From: an uncultured Muribaculaceae bacterium
GTDB lineage: Bacteria; Bacteroidota; Bacteroidia; Bacteroidales; Muribaculaceae
Reading direction: 5' to 3'
DNA: 32,495 nt
Assembly (NCBI GenBank): GCA_910579605.1
Contig: CAJTUG010000001.1
Coordinates: 155,864 to 188,358 of the forward strand
How positions within the stretch are numbered: the stretch's first letter is position 1; every line of letters starts with the position of its first letter. Below, one piece after another: positions 1-8,761 of this stretch. Made by a program: the position numbers and the translations under genes. The notes beneath the pieces were generated by a model that searched no databases, was not told the DNA's origin, and worked only from the letters and a program-made list of their open reading frames with translations.

Positions 1-829
1 CAGTGAGTTCATAGCTATGTTTTCTACCGGTATGAGTTTTAGGCGTCTGTTGCGCCCATATCTTGTATCGGCAGCACTTATAGCTGCCGGCACGTATGTG
101 TTGAGCGCATATGTTATACCTCCTGCCAATGTTAAGAGGATAAATTATACAAATACGTATGTAAAGAACAAGCGTGTGGACTATGGTGCCAATATCATGC
201 TTATGGTTTCTCCTGGGCAGATAGCATATATGAGTTCTTACGACAATATATCCAAGACCGGCCGTCGATTTTCGCTTGAGTCGTTCAATGAAGATAAACA
301 ATTGGTATCCCGTCTGACGGCGAGTTCTATCAAGTGGGATACTCTCTACCGTTGGACAGTGAGGGACTATGTCAAGCGTGATTTCAGAGATAACAGGGAA
401 TATATAGAACGGGGGCGTGAGCGAGATACGACAATTGCTTTTGAGCCACGCGATTTTTTGATTTCGGCCACAGATCACGAGATGATGACATCTCCTGCAC
501 TTAGCGAGTATATAAGCCGCCAGAAGCGACGTGGAGTGGCTAATATCCAATCGTTTGAGGTTGAACGAGAGCGTCGCTACGCAATGACGGCAGCGGCATT
601 TATCCTTACGGTTATCGGGATGACTCTATCGGTTAAAAAAGTTAAGGGCGGTATGGGTCTAAATATAGGTATCGGCCTTGTGTTGAGCTTCAGCTATATC
701 TTGTTTATGACCATAACCCAGACATTTGCCATTTCGGGTATGACGTCGGCATTTGTGGCTATGTGGATACCAAATTTTATCTATACGATTATAGCTGTGG
801 TTTTATACCGGAAAGCGTCGCGAGGATGA
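1..829 (+). CDS. lptG: LptF/LptG family LPS export permease, 3' part (5' end outside window)
   Basis: This is the C-terminal part of an LptF/LptG (YjgP/YjgQ) permease, an inner-membrane subunit of the LptB2FG transporter that extracts lipopolysaccharide for transport to the outer membrane. The frame is open to the window edge. The codons before the first ATG (position 17) continue the family-like context SEFIAMFSTGMSF, so the gene starts upstream and the ATG at 17 is internal. A membrane helix lies at about residues 10-35 after that ATG. A roughly 150-residue periplasmic beta-jellyroll-like segment follows, then three closely spaced C-terminal helices (about 190-207, 215-240 and 245-265), which is the family topology. 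Assignment to LptG rather than LptF rests on general resemblance only. The next gene, mdh, has its own promoter. Confidence 0.85.
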   Translation, partial: SEFIAMFSTGMSFRRLLRPYLVSAALIAAGTYVLSAYVIPPANVKRINYTNTYVKNKRVDYGANIMLMVSPGQIAYMSSYDNISKTGRRFSLESFNEDKQLVSRLTASSIKWDTLYRWTVRDYVKRDFRDNREYIERGRERDTTIAFEPRDFLISATDHEMMTSPALSEYISRQKRRGVANIQSFEVERERRYAMTAAAFILTVIGMTLSVKKVKGGMGLNIGIGLVLSFSYILFMTITQTFAISGMTSAFVAMWIPNFIYTIIAVVLYRKASRG

Positions 830-839
830 AATTTTGATA

Positions 840-871
840 TTTGGAAATATCAAGTGAATTTGGTAACTTTG
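840..871 (+). promoter_or_regulatory. Bacteroidota-type promoter of mdh
   Basis: TTTG at 840-843 is followed, after 20 bp, by TAACTTTG at 864-871. This matches the -33 TTTG / -7 TAnnTTTG consensus. It lies 11 bp after the lptG stop and predicts a 5' leader of roughly 65-70 nt before the mdh ATG at 945. Confidence 0.75.
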
Positions 872-944
872 CAGAAATAAGGATGTATAACTCCGCGATT
901 TAAGTTTCAACAAACGAACTAACATATAAATAGACAGAAAAATT

Positions 945-1871
945 ATGTCGAAAGTAACAGTAGTAGGCGCCGGAAATGTAGGCGCTACATGTGCAAACGT
1001 ATTGGTTTGCAATCAAGTAGCCGACGAGGTTGTACTTCTTGATATTAAAGAAGGGGTATCAGAAGGCAAAGCCATGGATATCATGCAGACAGCAAGTATC
1101 CTTGGCACCAATACACGTTTGACCGGCGTGACCAACGATTATGCAGCAACAGAAGGCAGCGATGTTGTAGTAATCACATCTGGTATTCCCCGTAAACCCG
1201 GTATGACTCGCGAAGAACTCATCGGTGTAAATGCCGGTATCGTTCGCAGCGTAACCGAAAATGTGCTTGCACATTCTCCCAATGCTATCATTTTGTGTGT
1301 ATCCAATCCTATGGATACAATGACCTACCTCATCCATAAGGTGACCAATTTGCCTAAGAACCGTATTATCGGTATGGGTGGGGCATTGGACAGCGCCCGT
1401 TTCCGTTATTTCTTGAGCCAGGCTCTCGGTGCTAATGCCAACGAGGTAGAAGGCATTGTTATAGGTGGCCATGGCGACACTACTATGATTCCATTGAAGC
1501 GCTACGCTGCATATCGCGGAATTCCAGCATCGAGCCTTATGCCGGCAGAACAGCTTGACAAGGTTGCAGCCGATACAATGGTTGGCGGTGCGACATTGAC
1601 CAAGCTTCTTGGCACATCGGCATGGTATGCACCCGGCGCAGCTGCAGCACAGGTTGTGGCAGCCGTATTGGGCGACCAGAAGCGTATGATCAGCTGCTCG
1701 GCACTCTTGGAAGGTGAATATGGCGAAAAAGACCTTTGCATCGGTGTTCCTTGTATCCTCGGCCGCAATGGTATTGAAAAGATCGTAGAATTTGATCTTA
1801 ACGAAGAGGAAAAGGCACTCTTTGCTGCCAGCGCCGCTGCAGTTCACAAAACCAACGCAGCTTTGGCATAA
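945..1871 (+). CDS. mdh: Malate dehydrogenase, NAD-dependent (LDH-like type)
   Basis: The enzyme interconverts malate and oxaloacetate with NAD(H) in the cytoplasm, in the TCA or reductive succinate pathway. The 308-residue protein has the Rossmann motif GAGNVG (residues 8-13) and Asp33 at the end of the second strand, which favours NAD over NADP. The mobile loop carries substrate arginines Arg83 and Arg89 (IPRKPGMTR). The catalytic pair is Asp149 and His176 (GGHGDTT), with Arg152 binding substrate. Length and motifs fit the LDH-like malate dehydrogenases rather than lactate dehydrogenases. The gene appears monocistronic, with a consensus promoter at 840-871 and a terminator hairpin at 1909-1942. 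Confidence 0.96.
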   Translation: MSKVTVVGAGNVGATCANVLVCNQVADEVVLLDIKEGVSEGKAMDIMQTASILGTNTRLTGVTNDYAATEGSDVVVITSGIPRKPGMTREELIGVNAGIVRSVTENVLAHSPNAIILCVSNPMDTMTYLIHKVTNLPKNRIIGMGGALDSARFRYFLSQALGANANEVEGIVIGGHGDTTMIPLKRYAAYRGIPASSLMPAEQLDKVAADTMVGGATLTKLLGTSAWYAPGAAAAQVVAAVLGDQKRMISCSALLEGEYGEKDLCIGVPCILGRNGIEKIVEFDLNEEEKALFAASAAAVHKTNAALA

Positions 1872-1908
1872 ACAAAACAGGACATATTGATGTTCTGATA
1901 TATAAAGG

Positions 1909-1942
1909 CAGACGCTGCTGATTAAGGCGGCGTCTGTTTTTC
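1909..1942 (+). terminator. Rho-independent terminator of mdh
   Basis: CAGACGC (1909-1915) pairs with GCGTCTG (1930-1936). The stem extends inward by further pairs, including G-U, to a loop of about 6 nt, and TTTTTCTT follows directly. Confidence 0.85.
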
Positions 1943-2021
1943 TTAACGTCTTTGGCGAGTGGCTATGGCGATGTTTTGATGCCGATGGCTGTTTGCTGTT
2001 AATTGTATAATTTTTAGAGAT

Positions 2022-2504
2022 ATGAAGAAGATTTTATTTTTATTGGCCGGTGTTGCTATGATGTTTGTTTCGTCGTGCAGCAGCAAGAGTGAACAAGCAA
2101 CAACAGACGAATCTCAACAGAGTGCGGTTGAAGAGACTGTATCTGCTGTTTCGTTTGCTAAGCCTACCGGAGAGGTTCAGAGTCTTGCTGAGGTAGGCCC
2201 GTATGTTCCAGGTGTAAAACCTGATGTTCTTACGATTATAGATTTCAATGCTGTGTGGTGTGGCCCTTGCCGCCAATTTAGCCCGGTTTTTGAGGCAGCA
2301 GCAAAGGAGTATAAAGATCGTGCGGTTTTCTTGTCTGTAGACGTAGATGTATTGGGCAGCATGATGGATTCGTTCCAACTTGGAGGCTCAATACCTTGTG
2401 TATTATTCATCCATCCAGATGGAACGACAGAAAAATATGTTGGTCTTGGCGATTTGATGCCACAAGAAAAATTCTTTGCATTGATAGATAAAAATCTGGA
2501 GTAA
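2022..2504 (+). CDS. Thioredoxin-fold lipoprotein
   Basis: This 160-residue protein is predicted to be exported, lipid-anchored and thiol-active. The N terminus is a lipoprotein signal peptide with a lipobox ending at Cys19 (VSSC), followed by a Ser/Thr/Gln/Glu-rich linker to about residue 45. The thioredoxin domain has the redox motif WCGPC (79-83; Cys80 and Cys83) and the cis-proline region IPC (Pro125). WCGPC is the canonical thioredoxin motif, which would suit disulfide reduction or isomerisation in the periplasm. The substrate cannot be read from the sequence. It follows the mdh terminator and lies 8 bp upstream of the DEAD-box helicase gene, so the two are probably co-transcribed. I found no clear consensus promoter in front of it. 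Confidence 0.9.
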   Translation: MKKILFLLAGVAMMFVSSCSSKSEQATTDESQQSAVEETVSAVSFAKPTGEVQSLAEVGPYVPGVKPDVLTIIDFNAVWCGPCRQFSPVFEAAAKEYKDRAVFLSVDVDVLGSMMDSFQLGGSIPCVLFIHPDGTTEKYVGLGDLMPQEKFFALIDKNLE

Positions 2505-2512
2505 TAATAGGA

Positions 2513-3835
2513 ATGACTATTGACGAGATACTCTCCAGGGCGTCTTTCAAGCTTGGGATAGAAAAACTCAATGCGATGCAGGAGGCGACGTCGGCAGTCA
2601 AGTTGCCGACTCGTCTTCTTTTGCTTGCTCCCACCGGTAGCGGCAAGACCCTTGCGTTTGCAATACCTTTCTTGAAGAGTTTACGAGGTAAAGGTGGCAA
2701 TATAAAGGGTGTTGTGGTAGCACCGACACGCGAGCTTGTGATACAGACGTCGAAGACTTTGTCGGCTTTGTCGTCGCCCGATTTCAAGACGGCAGCTTTT
2801 TATGGAGGTCACGACATGTCTACGGAGGTTAACGCATTGCGTGGTTTGCCAGATATAGTTGTGGCTACGCCCGGACGTTTGTTGGATCATTTGCATCGTG
2901 GGCATTTGAGCGTTTATGATGTTGAGTCGTTGGTGCTTGATGAATATGACAAGTCGCTTGAACTTGGTTTCCAGCAGGAGATGGGGGCTATATGTGGCCG
3001 CGCCAAGAATGTAAAGACTTTAATTCTAACGTCGGCAACGCAAGGGAATGATTTGCCCGATTTCATAGGTCGCGAGCCAGAGGTCGTGTTGGATTTCTCG
3101 GGTTCGGATTCGGCAGCTCCATTGTTGGAGCGTATAAGGATAAATTCACCTTCTGCAGATAAGCTTGACACTTTGGATTCGCTGCTGCGCACGTTGCAGG
3201 GAAAGAAGACTATAGTTTTTGTAAATCATCGCGATGCCGCCGAGAGGGTTTATGGGCATTTGAAACGATTGGGATATCCTGCAGGGCTTTATCATGGAGG
3301 CTTGGAGCAGGATGCACGAGAAAAAGGTCTGATACTTTTTGGCAATTCAACTACTCCAGTACTTGTGGCAACCGATTTGGCTTCGCGTGGGCTTGATATA
3401 GATGGCGTAGAAGCTGTTGTTCATTATCATTTGCCACCTTCGGCAGAGAGTTATACCCATCGCAACGGTCGCTCCGGCAGGCAAGGTGCTGAGGGGCAGG
3501 TCTATGCTATTGTTTCGGACAATGATAAAGTGCCTGAATATTTGGAATTTGACAGAATAGAGGGTGTACCTCAGAGTAATATTCCGGTGGAGGGCGGCAA
3601 ATTCATTACTTTGTATTTCAATTGCGGAAAGAAAGAAAAACTTTCTAAGGGCGATATAGCGGGTTTCCTTATAAACCGTGGTGGTTTGGACAAAGGAAGC
3701 ATAGGGAAGATAGACGTCCGCGACCATTGTGCCTACGCAGCTGTTCCGCGAGCACTTGCTCGCACAGCAATAGAAAATTCGGCAGGTTTTAAGATAAAGA
3801 ATATGCGAGTGCGTATTACTCAAATGAAAGAGTGA
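2513..3835 (+). CDS. DEAD-box ATP-dependent RNA helicase, DbpA-like
   Basis: This 440-residue RNA helicase is probably involved in ribosome assembly or RNA remodelling. The core motifs appear in order: GSGKT (42-46), PTREL (71-75), TPGRLLD (119-125), motif II as DEYD (143-146) instead of DEAD, SAT (174-176), VFVNHRD (235-241), VATDLASRGLDI (285-296) and HRNGRSGR (316-323). The C-terminal part (about 364-437) resembles the DbpA/CsdA RNA-binding domain, with the pattern LYFNCGKKEKLSKGDI and later GSIGKIDVRD. That domain binds a 23S rRNA hairpin in E. coli DbpA; the same target here is inference. The ATG at 2513 is 8 bp after the thioredoxin gene. Confidence 0.92.
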   Translation: MTIDEILSRASFKLGIEKLNAMQEATSAVKLPTRLLLLAPTGSGKTLAFAIPFLKSLRGKGGNIKGVVVAPTRELVIQTSKTLSALSSPDFKTAAFYGGHDMSTEVNALRGLPDIVVATPGRLLDHLHRGHLSVYDVESLVLDEYDKSLELGFQQEMGAICGRAKNVKTLILTSATQGNDLPDFIGREPEVVLDFSGSDSAAPLLERIRINSPSADKLDTLDSLLRTLQGKKTIVFVNHRDAAERVYGHLKRLGYPAGLYHGGLEQDAREKGLILFGNSTTPVLVATDLASRGLDIDGVEAVVHYHLPPSAESYTHRNGRSGRQGAEGQVYAIVSDNDKVPEYLEFDRIEGVPQSNIPVEGGKFITLYFNCGKKEKLSKGDIAGFLINRGGLDKGSIGKIDVRDHCAYAAVPRALARTAIENSAGFKIKNMRVRITQMKE

Positions 3836-3844
3836 TACGCTGTT

Positions 3845-3869
3845 TTCCCGGTTTATTAAAAGCCGGGAA
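3845..3869 (+). other. Stable hairpin after the helicase gene, possible terminator without U-tract
   Basis: TTCCCGG (3845-3851) pairs with CCGGGAA (3863-3869), with three more inner pairs including one G-U. No T-run follows on either strand. It may be a weak or Rho-assisted terminator, or a 3'-end stabiliser, between the helicase and tamB. Confidence 0.4.
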
Positions 3870-3937
3870 TCCTTGAACTAAAGTTGCTCCCGGATGTTAT
3901 AAATTCATCCATCATCACATTATAAAGTTATTCTGAA

Positions 3938-6900
3938 GTGAACGCTAAAAGCATATTCCAAGGTGTCGCTAAAACGATAGGCTTCGTGTTTATCGGTTTA
4001 ATATTATTGCTGTGCGGTTTGTTGATAATGATTTATTCTCCTTGGGCACAAGAAACAGCCAGGGAGGCATTATTGAATAAATATTCTCAACGCACAGACG
4101 GGACGACGATCTCAGTTTCGTCGTTTCGTCTGCGTTTCCCTTTGGATTTGAATTTGGGCGATGTGCTCATTGTTGATAAAGGCGACACAATGGTGACAGC
4201 CGGGAGTATCCGTGCCCAGGTAAAACTGTTGCCTCTTCTTGCCGGGAATGTTGCGGTAGAGCGTTTGGCCTTGCGTGATGTAGGATTCCGTATGGGAGGC
4301 CCTGATTCGTTGATGTATATGACTGTTAAGGCCGATTCGTTGGGCATATCCCCGGCAAATGTTTCGTTGGGGTCTACGATGGAAATCGACCTTGAGGACG
4401 GCGGTATAAGAGGCGGCGAGATGGCTCTTGTTTTGCGGACAGATACTTTAGCCGCGCCCAAGGCAGCCGCCCCTACTACTAAAATGCGAATTAAAGCAGG
4501 CAACTTAGCTTTAGATGATTTTACGTATTCAATGCGTCTTATGCCTACAATAGACACATTGCGAGCCCATATAGGCCATGCAGTGCTTAATGGTGGCAAT
4601 ATAGACCTTGAAAATCAGAGGATAGCTCTTGGTACTTTTTCAGGACAAGGGCTTGACGCCCGTTATATCGTTCCCGATTCGGCAATGATAGCCGCATGCG
4701 GCCCGTATCCTGTTGCACCTGCCGATACGGCGTCGATGCCGTGGGTTGTGGAGATAGATTCCATATCTTTTGACCATAGCCGTGCTTTGTATGCAACGGC
4801 AGGGATTGTTCCTGTTCCTGGGCTTGATTTTGCATATATAAGTGTAGATGATGTAGATTTGCGTCTTCATGATTTTTATAATTGCCAGACAACTGTCAAG
4901 CTTCCATTATATGTGAGCGGTCGTGAGCGGTGTGGAGTATCGTTGACAGCGCAAGGTGTTCTCGACATAGATTCTACGGCAATAAGTTTTAAAGATTTCG
5001 GACTTGAGACTGCCGCGGGCACACGAGCAAGTTTCGCCGGTAAATTGGGAATGGGTGATATGATGACAGATCCTGATTTGCCATTGGCTTTGCAGCTTGA
5101 TGGCGCTTTCTCGCCGGAAGACCTGTCTGATATGTTTCCTATGTTTAAGCCGTATTTGATTGCGATTCCGAGTGCCGACGATGTCCTTCTCACAGCTGAT
5201 TTAGACGGTACTACGGGAGATCTTGAAATTTCTGAGCTTGCGTTGAGGTTAAACGGCTGCGTGTCGCTTTCGGCAGAAGGTAAAGTGGAGAATTGTATGA
5301 ATCCCGACAAGATAGGTGGGGATTTGAGCCTTAAAGGCAATATCATAAATGTGACGAGTCTTAAAAATGCGTTTTTGCCGGCGGCAACAGCTAAGACTAT
5401 ATCTGTTCCGCCCATGGCATTGCGAGGGCGAGTAAATATGCGGCAAGGGAATGTGAGCGGCAATTTGGCTGCTGTAACATCTAAAGGCGACATACGTATG
5501 AAAGCCAATTGGAATAGCCGGCGAGAGGCTTATGCTCTTGATCTGTCTACCAACACCTTCCCTGTAGACGCTTTCATGCCTTTGCTTGGTTTAGGAGCTG
5601 TGACAGCCAATATCAATGTAGACGGAAAAGGTTATGATCCGTTTAAGGCAAACACGTCTATAGATGCGGCTATGGATATTTCCGCGGCTGAATACATGGG
5701 TACAGTGTATAAAGATATAACAGGTAAGGCTACACTCCACGACGGGGAGGCTAAAGTGATATTGGAATCTGACAATTCCGATCTTGATTTTACTGTCAAC
5801 GCTGCGGGGAATCTTACCGGTGAAACTTATGAATGGACGGCAAGTGTAGACGGGAGGAATATAGACCTGCAAGCGCTCAAGTTGAGTGGCGAGCCGTCGA
5901 ATATCGAGCTTACAGCCGAAGCAACAGCAACTATAGGTCCCGGTAAGAACGATATGGCAGCGCATCTCAAGCTTCATGATGCATATTACCGCCGATTGTC
6001 GGGCACGATAGAATTGCAGGATGTTGATGCACATTTCCGTGCGTCGGACAGCCTTACGACATTAAATCTGCAAAACAGAGATTTGACAGCCACGTTCAAT
6101 TCCCCAGTTCCTCTTGATACTTTAATGGCTCGTTTTACAGAGGCCGGGGCTATATTGAGCCATCAGGTAGAGACCTATTTTTTCAATGTCGATTCTATTG
6201 GCAAGTCTTTGCCTCCGTTTAAATTGGATTTGACTGCCGGAAAATCAAATATGATTAATGATATACTTGCACCGTCGGATATGTCGTTGCGTTCGCTTGT
6301 AATGACCGTGGACAACGACAGTACGCTATCTCTTGCTGCTTTGGCTCAGAAATTCAAGACCGGCGACATGACAATAGATACCGTGAGGTTTGACGGGCGT
6401 CAGCATCACGACCATTTCCATTTCCAGGCGGGAGTGCGCAATATGCCTGGTAATCTTGACGAATGGCATACAGTGGATATGCACGGGCGTCTTGACGGTA
6501 ATAAAATATCTCTTGACATGAAACAGCAGAATGCCAAGGGCAAGACCGGTTTTGCTTTCGGGATGTTGGTAGATGCTCAAGCCTCTGATTCTACATTTAC
6601 CTTGAGCGTTGATCCGCTTAATCCCACTATAGGTTACCAACAATGGGAGGTTAACGAAGGTAATTTCATATCGTATGCACTCCCTACAGGTCATATCGAT
6701 GCGAATCTGCATATGAAAGGCGGCAATAGCTCTCTGGCGATCTTTACTGAGCACACTGCAGCGTCGGATTCGCTTCATGCGCAAGAAGACCTTGCAATCC
6801 AACTCACCGATATACATATTTCTGATTGGATTGCGCTTAATCCTTTTGCACCTCCGGTCAAGGGAGATGTGAGTGCCGACATGCGTCTCAATAGAGACAA

Positions 6901-8761
6901 TGGGCACCTTGTCGGTCGCGGTTCTGCCGGAATAAGCAATTTCTTCTATGGGCGCGAGCGAGTAGCGGATTTCAAGACAAATTTCAGTGCTGTTGCTGAT
7001 AATTCGGGAGCTATCAGGGCCAAAGCGGATCTTTTGGTGGATGGAGTCAAGACAATGACAATTTCCGGCGCACTCAACGACAGCACCGCTGTCAGTCCTT
7101 TGGCGCTTGATTTCTCTCTTATACATTTTCCGTTGGCTACGGTTAACCCGTTCTTGCCTGCCGGAACTGCCAAGTTGCGCGGTGTGCTCAACGGAACTAT
7201 GGATATCAGCGGAGAAACAGCAAGGCCTGTATTCAACGGCTGGCTTGATTTTGATTCTACGGCAGTACGAGTGGCAATGACTGCAACCGACTATACATTC
7301 AGCCCGGTAAAAATACCTGTTGAGAACAGTATTGTGAAGTTGGAAAAATTTGCCATTAGCGGATGCAATGACAATCCATTGACAATAGACGGAACTGTAG
7401 ACTTGTCGCGCCTTGAGGATATATCTTTTAATCTCGCGTTGGCAGCAGATAACATGCAGGTCGTAAATTCATCACGAGCGTCTAAAGGTGCAGATTTGTT
7501 TGGTAAAGGCTTTGTGAGCCTTCAGGCAAAAGCCCGAGGGAATATGAGCCTAATGGCCATAGACGCCAAAGCGAGCGTTGATGCCGGTACTAATATAACT
7601 TATGTTATGCCCGAGGCCTCGTCGATGATTACGAATTATTCTACGGGCGACATGGTGAAATTTGTAAATTTCAACGATAGCACCGCAGTGGCTGCCGACA
7701 CCATACAAGCACAGTCTATGGCAATGTTTCTTGACGCTGTACTTACTATAGAGGAGGGCACTATTCTCAATGTGGATCTTTCTGCCGACGGAAAGAACAA
7801 AGTTCAGCTCCAAAGCAACGGTACTCTCACCTATGCCATGACACCTATGAACACCGGCCGTCTCACCGGGCGTCTGAATATAAATCAGGGTTTTGTGAGA
7901 TATTCTCCTCCTGTTATTTCTGAGAAATATTTTACTTTTGATGACGGGAGCTATATATCCTTTAACGGTGATATGATGAATCCGACACTTAATGTCCATG
8001 CCGTAGACGTGATAAAGTCTAATGTCAACATACAGGGACAGAATTCTCGGATGGTAAACTTTGATGTTATGCTTGGAGTGACCGGTACATTAGAGAATAT
8101 GGATGTGAAATTTGATCTTGCCACAACCGACGATATCACCATTGCCAACGAGCTTAGCTCCATGTCGCCAGAGCAGAGAGCCAACCAGGCCATGAACTTG
8201 TTGCTTTATAATGTGTATACATCTGGTTCTACAAGTACACAGGGCGGAAATATGGGAACAAACGCGTTGTTCTCTTTCTTGGAGTCCCAAATCAACAGTT
8301 GGGCAGCCAGTGCTATCAAGGGTGTGGATATATCGTTTGGTATAGACCAGTATGACAAGACTGTCAACGGTTCGACATCGTCGGCTATGACTTACTCTTA
8401 TCAGGTGTCGAAGTCTCTCTTCAACGATCGGTTCAAGATAGTTGTAGGTGGAAATTACACCGATGCCAATACAGATGAAAATTTTTCGCAGAATCTGATA
8501 AACGATATCTCTTTTGAGTATTTCTTGAATAAGACGCGCACCATGTATGTGCGATTGTTCCGCCATACCGGCTATGAAAGTATCCTTGAAGGGGAAATAA
8601 CGCAGACCGGTGTAGGCTTCGTTTATCGTCGCAAGCTCAACAGGGTTGGCGATATGTTCCTATCGCCGTCGCGAGTGCGCAAGCGTTTGGAAAAAGAGGC
8701 TGCCAAAGAAAAAGAAACAATAGAAGAAACAATGAAGGAGGCCGGGGAAAATGAAAAATAA
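3938..8761 (+). CDS. tamB: TamB-like translocation and assembly module protein
   Basis: This is a very large (1607-residue) inner-membrane-anchored periplasmic protein of the TamB/AsmA-like class. These proteins are thought to form a long beta-groove spanning the periplasm for outer-membrane assembly or lipid transfer. A single N-terminal membrane helix (about 10-33) is followed by more than 1200 residues of repetitive beta-strand sequence. The TamB C-terminal (DUF490) domain lies at about 1300-1570 and includes the segments GRLTGRLNIN and NDISFEYFLN. The tail is charged and Lys/Glu-rich. Translation starts at GTG 3938: an in-frame stop lies at 3923-3925, and the next ATG would fall inside the membrane helix. 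The 3' end overlaps the TamL gene by 11 bp, so the two products are presumably made together and act as one machine. Confidence 0.92.
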   Translation: MNAKSIFQGVAKTIGFVFIGLILLLCGLLIMIYSPWAQETAREALLNKYSQRTDGTTISVSSFRLRFPLDLNLGDVLIVDKGDTMVTAGSIRAQVKLLPLLAGNVAVERLALRDVGFRMGGPDSLMYMTVKADSLGISPANVSLGSTMEIDLEDGGIRGGEMALVLRTDTLAAPKAAAPTTKMRIKAGNLALDDFTYSMRLMPTIDTLRAHIGHAVLNGGNIDLENQRIALGTFSGQGLDARYIVPDSAMIAACGPYPVAPADTASMPWVVEIDSISFDHSRALYATAGIVPVPGLDFAYISVDDVDLRLHDFYNCQTTVKLPLYVSGRERCGVSLTAQGVLDIDSTAISFKDFGLETAAGTRASFAGKLGMGDMMTDPDLPLALQLDGAFSPEDLSDMFPMFKPYLIAIPSADDVLLTADLDGTTGDLEISELALRLNGCVSLSAEGKVENCMNPDKIGGDLSLKGNIINVTSLKNAFLPAATAKTISVPPMALRGRVNMRQGNVSGNLAAVTSKGDIRMKANWNSRREAYALDLSTNTFPVDAFMPLLGLGAVTANINVDGKGYDPFKANTSIDAAMDISAAEYMGTVYKDITGKATLHDGEAKVILESDNSDLDFTVNAAGNLTGETYEWTASVDGRNIDLQALKLSGEPSNIELTAEATATIGPGKNDMAAHLKLHDAYYRRLSGTIELQDVDAHFRASDSLTTLNLQNRDLTATFNSPVPLDTLMARFTEAGAILSHQVETYFFNVDSIGKSLPPFKLDLTAGKSNMINDILAPSDMSLRSLVMTVDNDSTLSLAALAQKFKTGDMTIDTVRFDGRQHHDHFHFQAGVRNMPGNLDEWHTVDMHGRLDGNKISLDMKQQNAKGKTGFAFGMLVDAQASDSTFTLSVDPLNPTIGYQQWEVNEGNFISYALPTGHIDANLHMKGGNSSLAIFTEHTAASDSLHAQEDLAIQLTDIHISDWIALNPFAPPVKGDVSADMRLNRDNGHLVGRGSAGISNFFYGRERVADFKTNFSAVADNSGAIRAKADLLVDGVKTMTISGALNDSTAVSPLALDFSLIHFPLATVNPFLPAGTAKLRGVLNGTMDISGETARPVFNGWLDFDSTAVRVAMTATDYTFSPVKIPVENSIVKLEKFAISGCNDNPLTIDGTVDLSRLEDISFNLALAADNMQVVNSSRASKGADLFGKGFVSLQAKARGNMSLMAIDAKASVDAGTNITYVMPEASSMITNYSTGDMVKFVNFNDSTAVAADTIQAQSMAMFLDAVLTIEEGTILNVDLSADGKNKVQLQSNGTLTYAMTPMNTGRLTGRLNINQGFVRYSPPVISEKYFTFDDGSYISFNGDMMNPTLNVHAVDVIKSNVNIQGQNSRMVNFDVMLGVTGTLENMDVKFDLATTDDITIANELSSMSPEQRANQAMNLLLYNVYTSGSTSTQGGNMGTNALFSFLESQINSWAASAIKGVDISFGIDQYDKTVNGSTSSAMTYSYQVSKSLFNDRFKIVVGGNYTDANTDENFSQNLINDISFEYFLNKTRTMYVRLFRHTGYESILEGEITQTGVGFVYRRKLNRVGDMFLSPSRVRKRLEKEAAKEKETIEETMKEAGENEK

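Noticed and set aside
1059..1847. 262-codon open frame opposite mdh
   Set aside because: It is fully antisense to malate dehydrogenase, its Cys/His-rich composition is unlike a real protein, and it has no start context.
3845..3910. Riboswitch or structured leader in front of tamB
   Set aside because: Only a simple terminator-like hairpin and a weak 5-bp stem are visible. Nothing resembles a known aptamer, and no alternative terminator/antiterminator pairing is seen.
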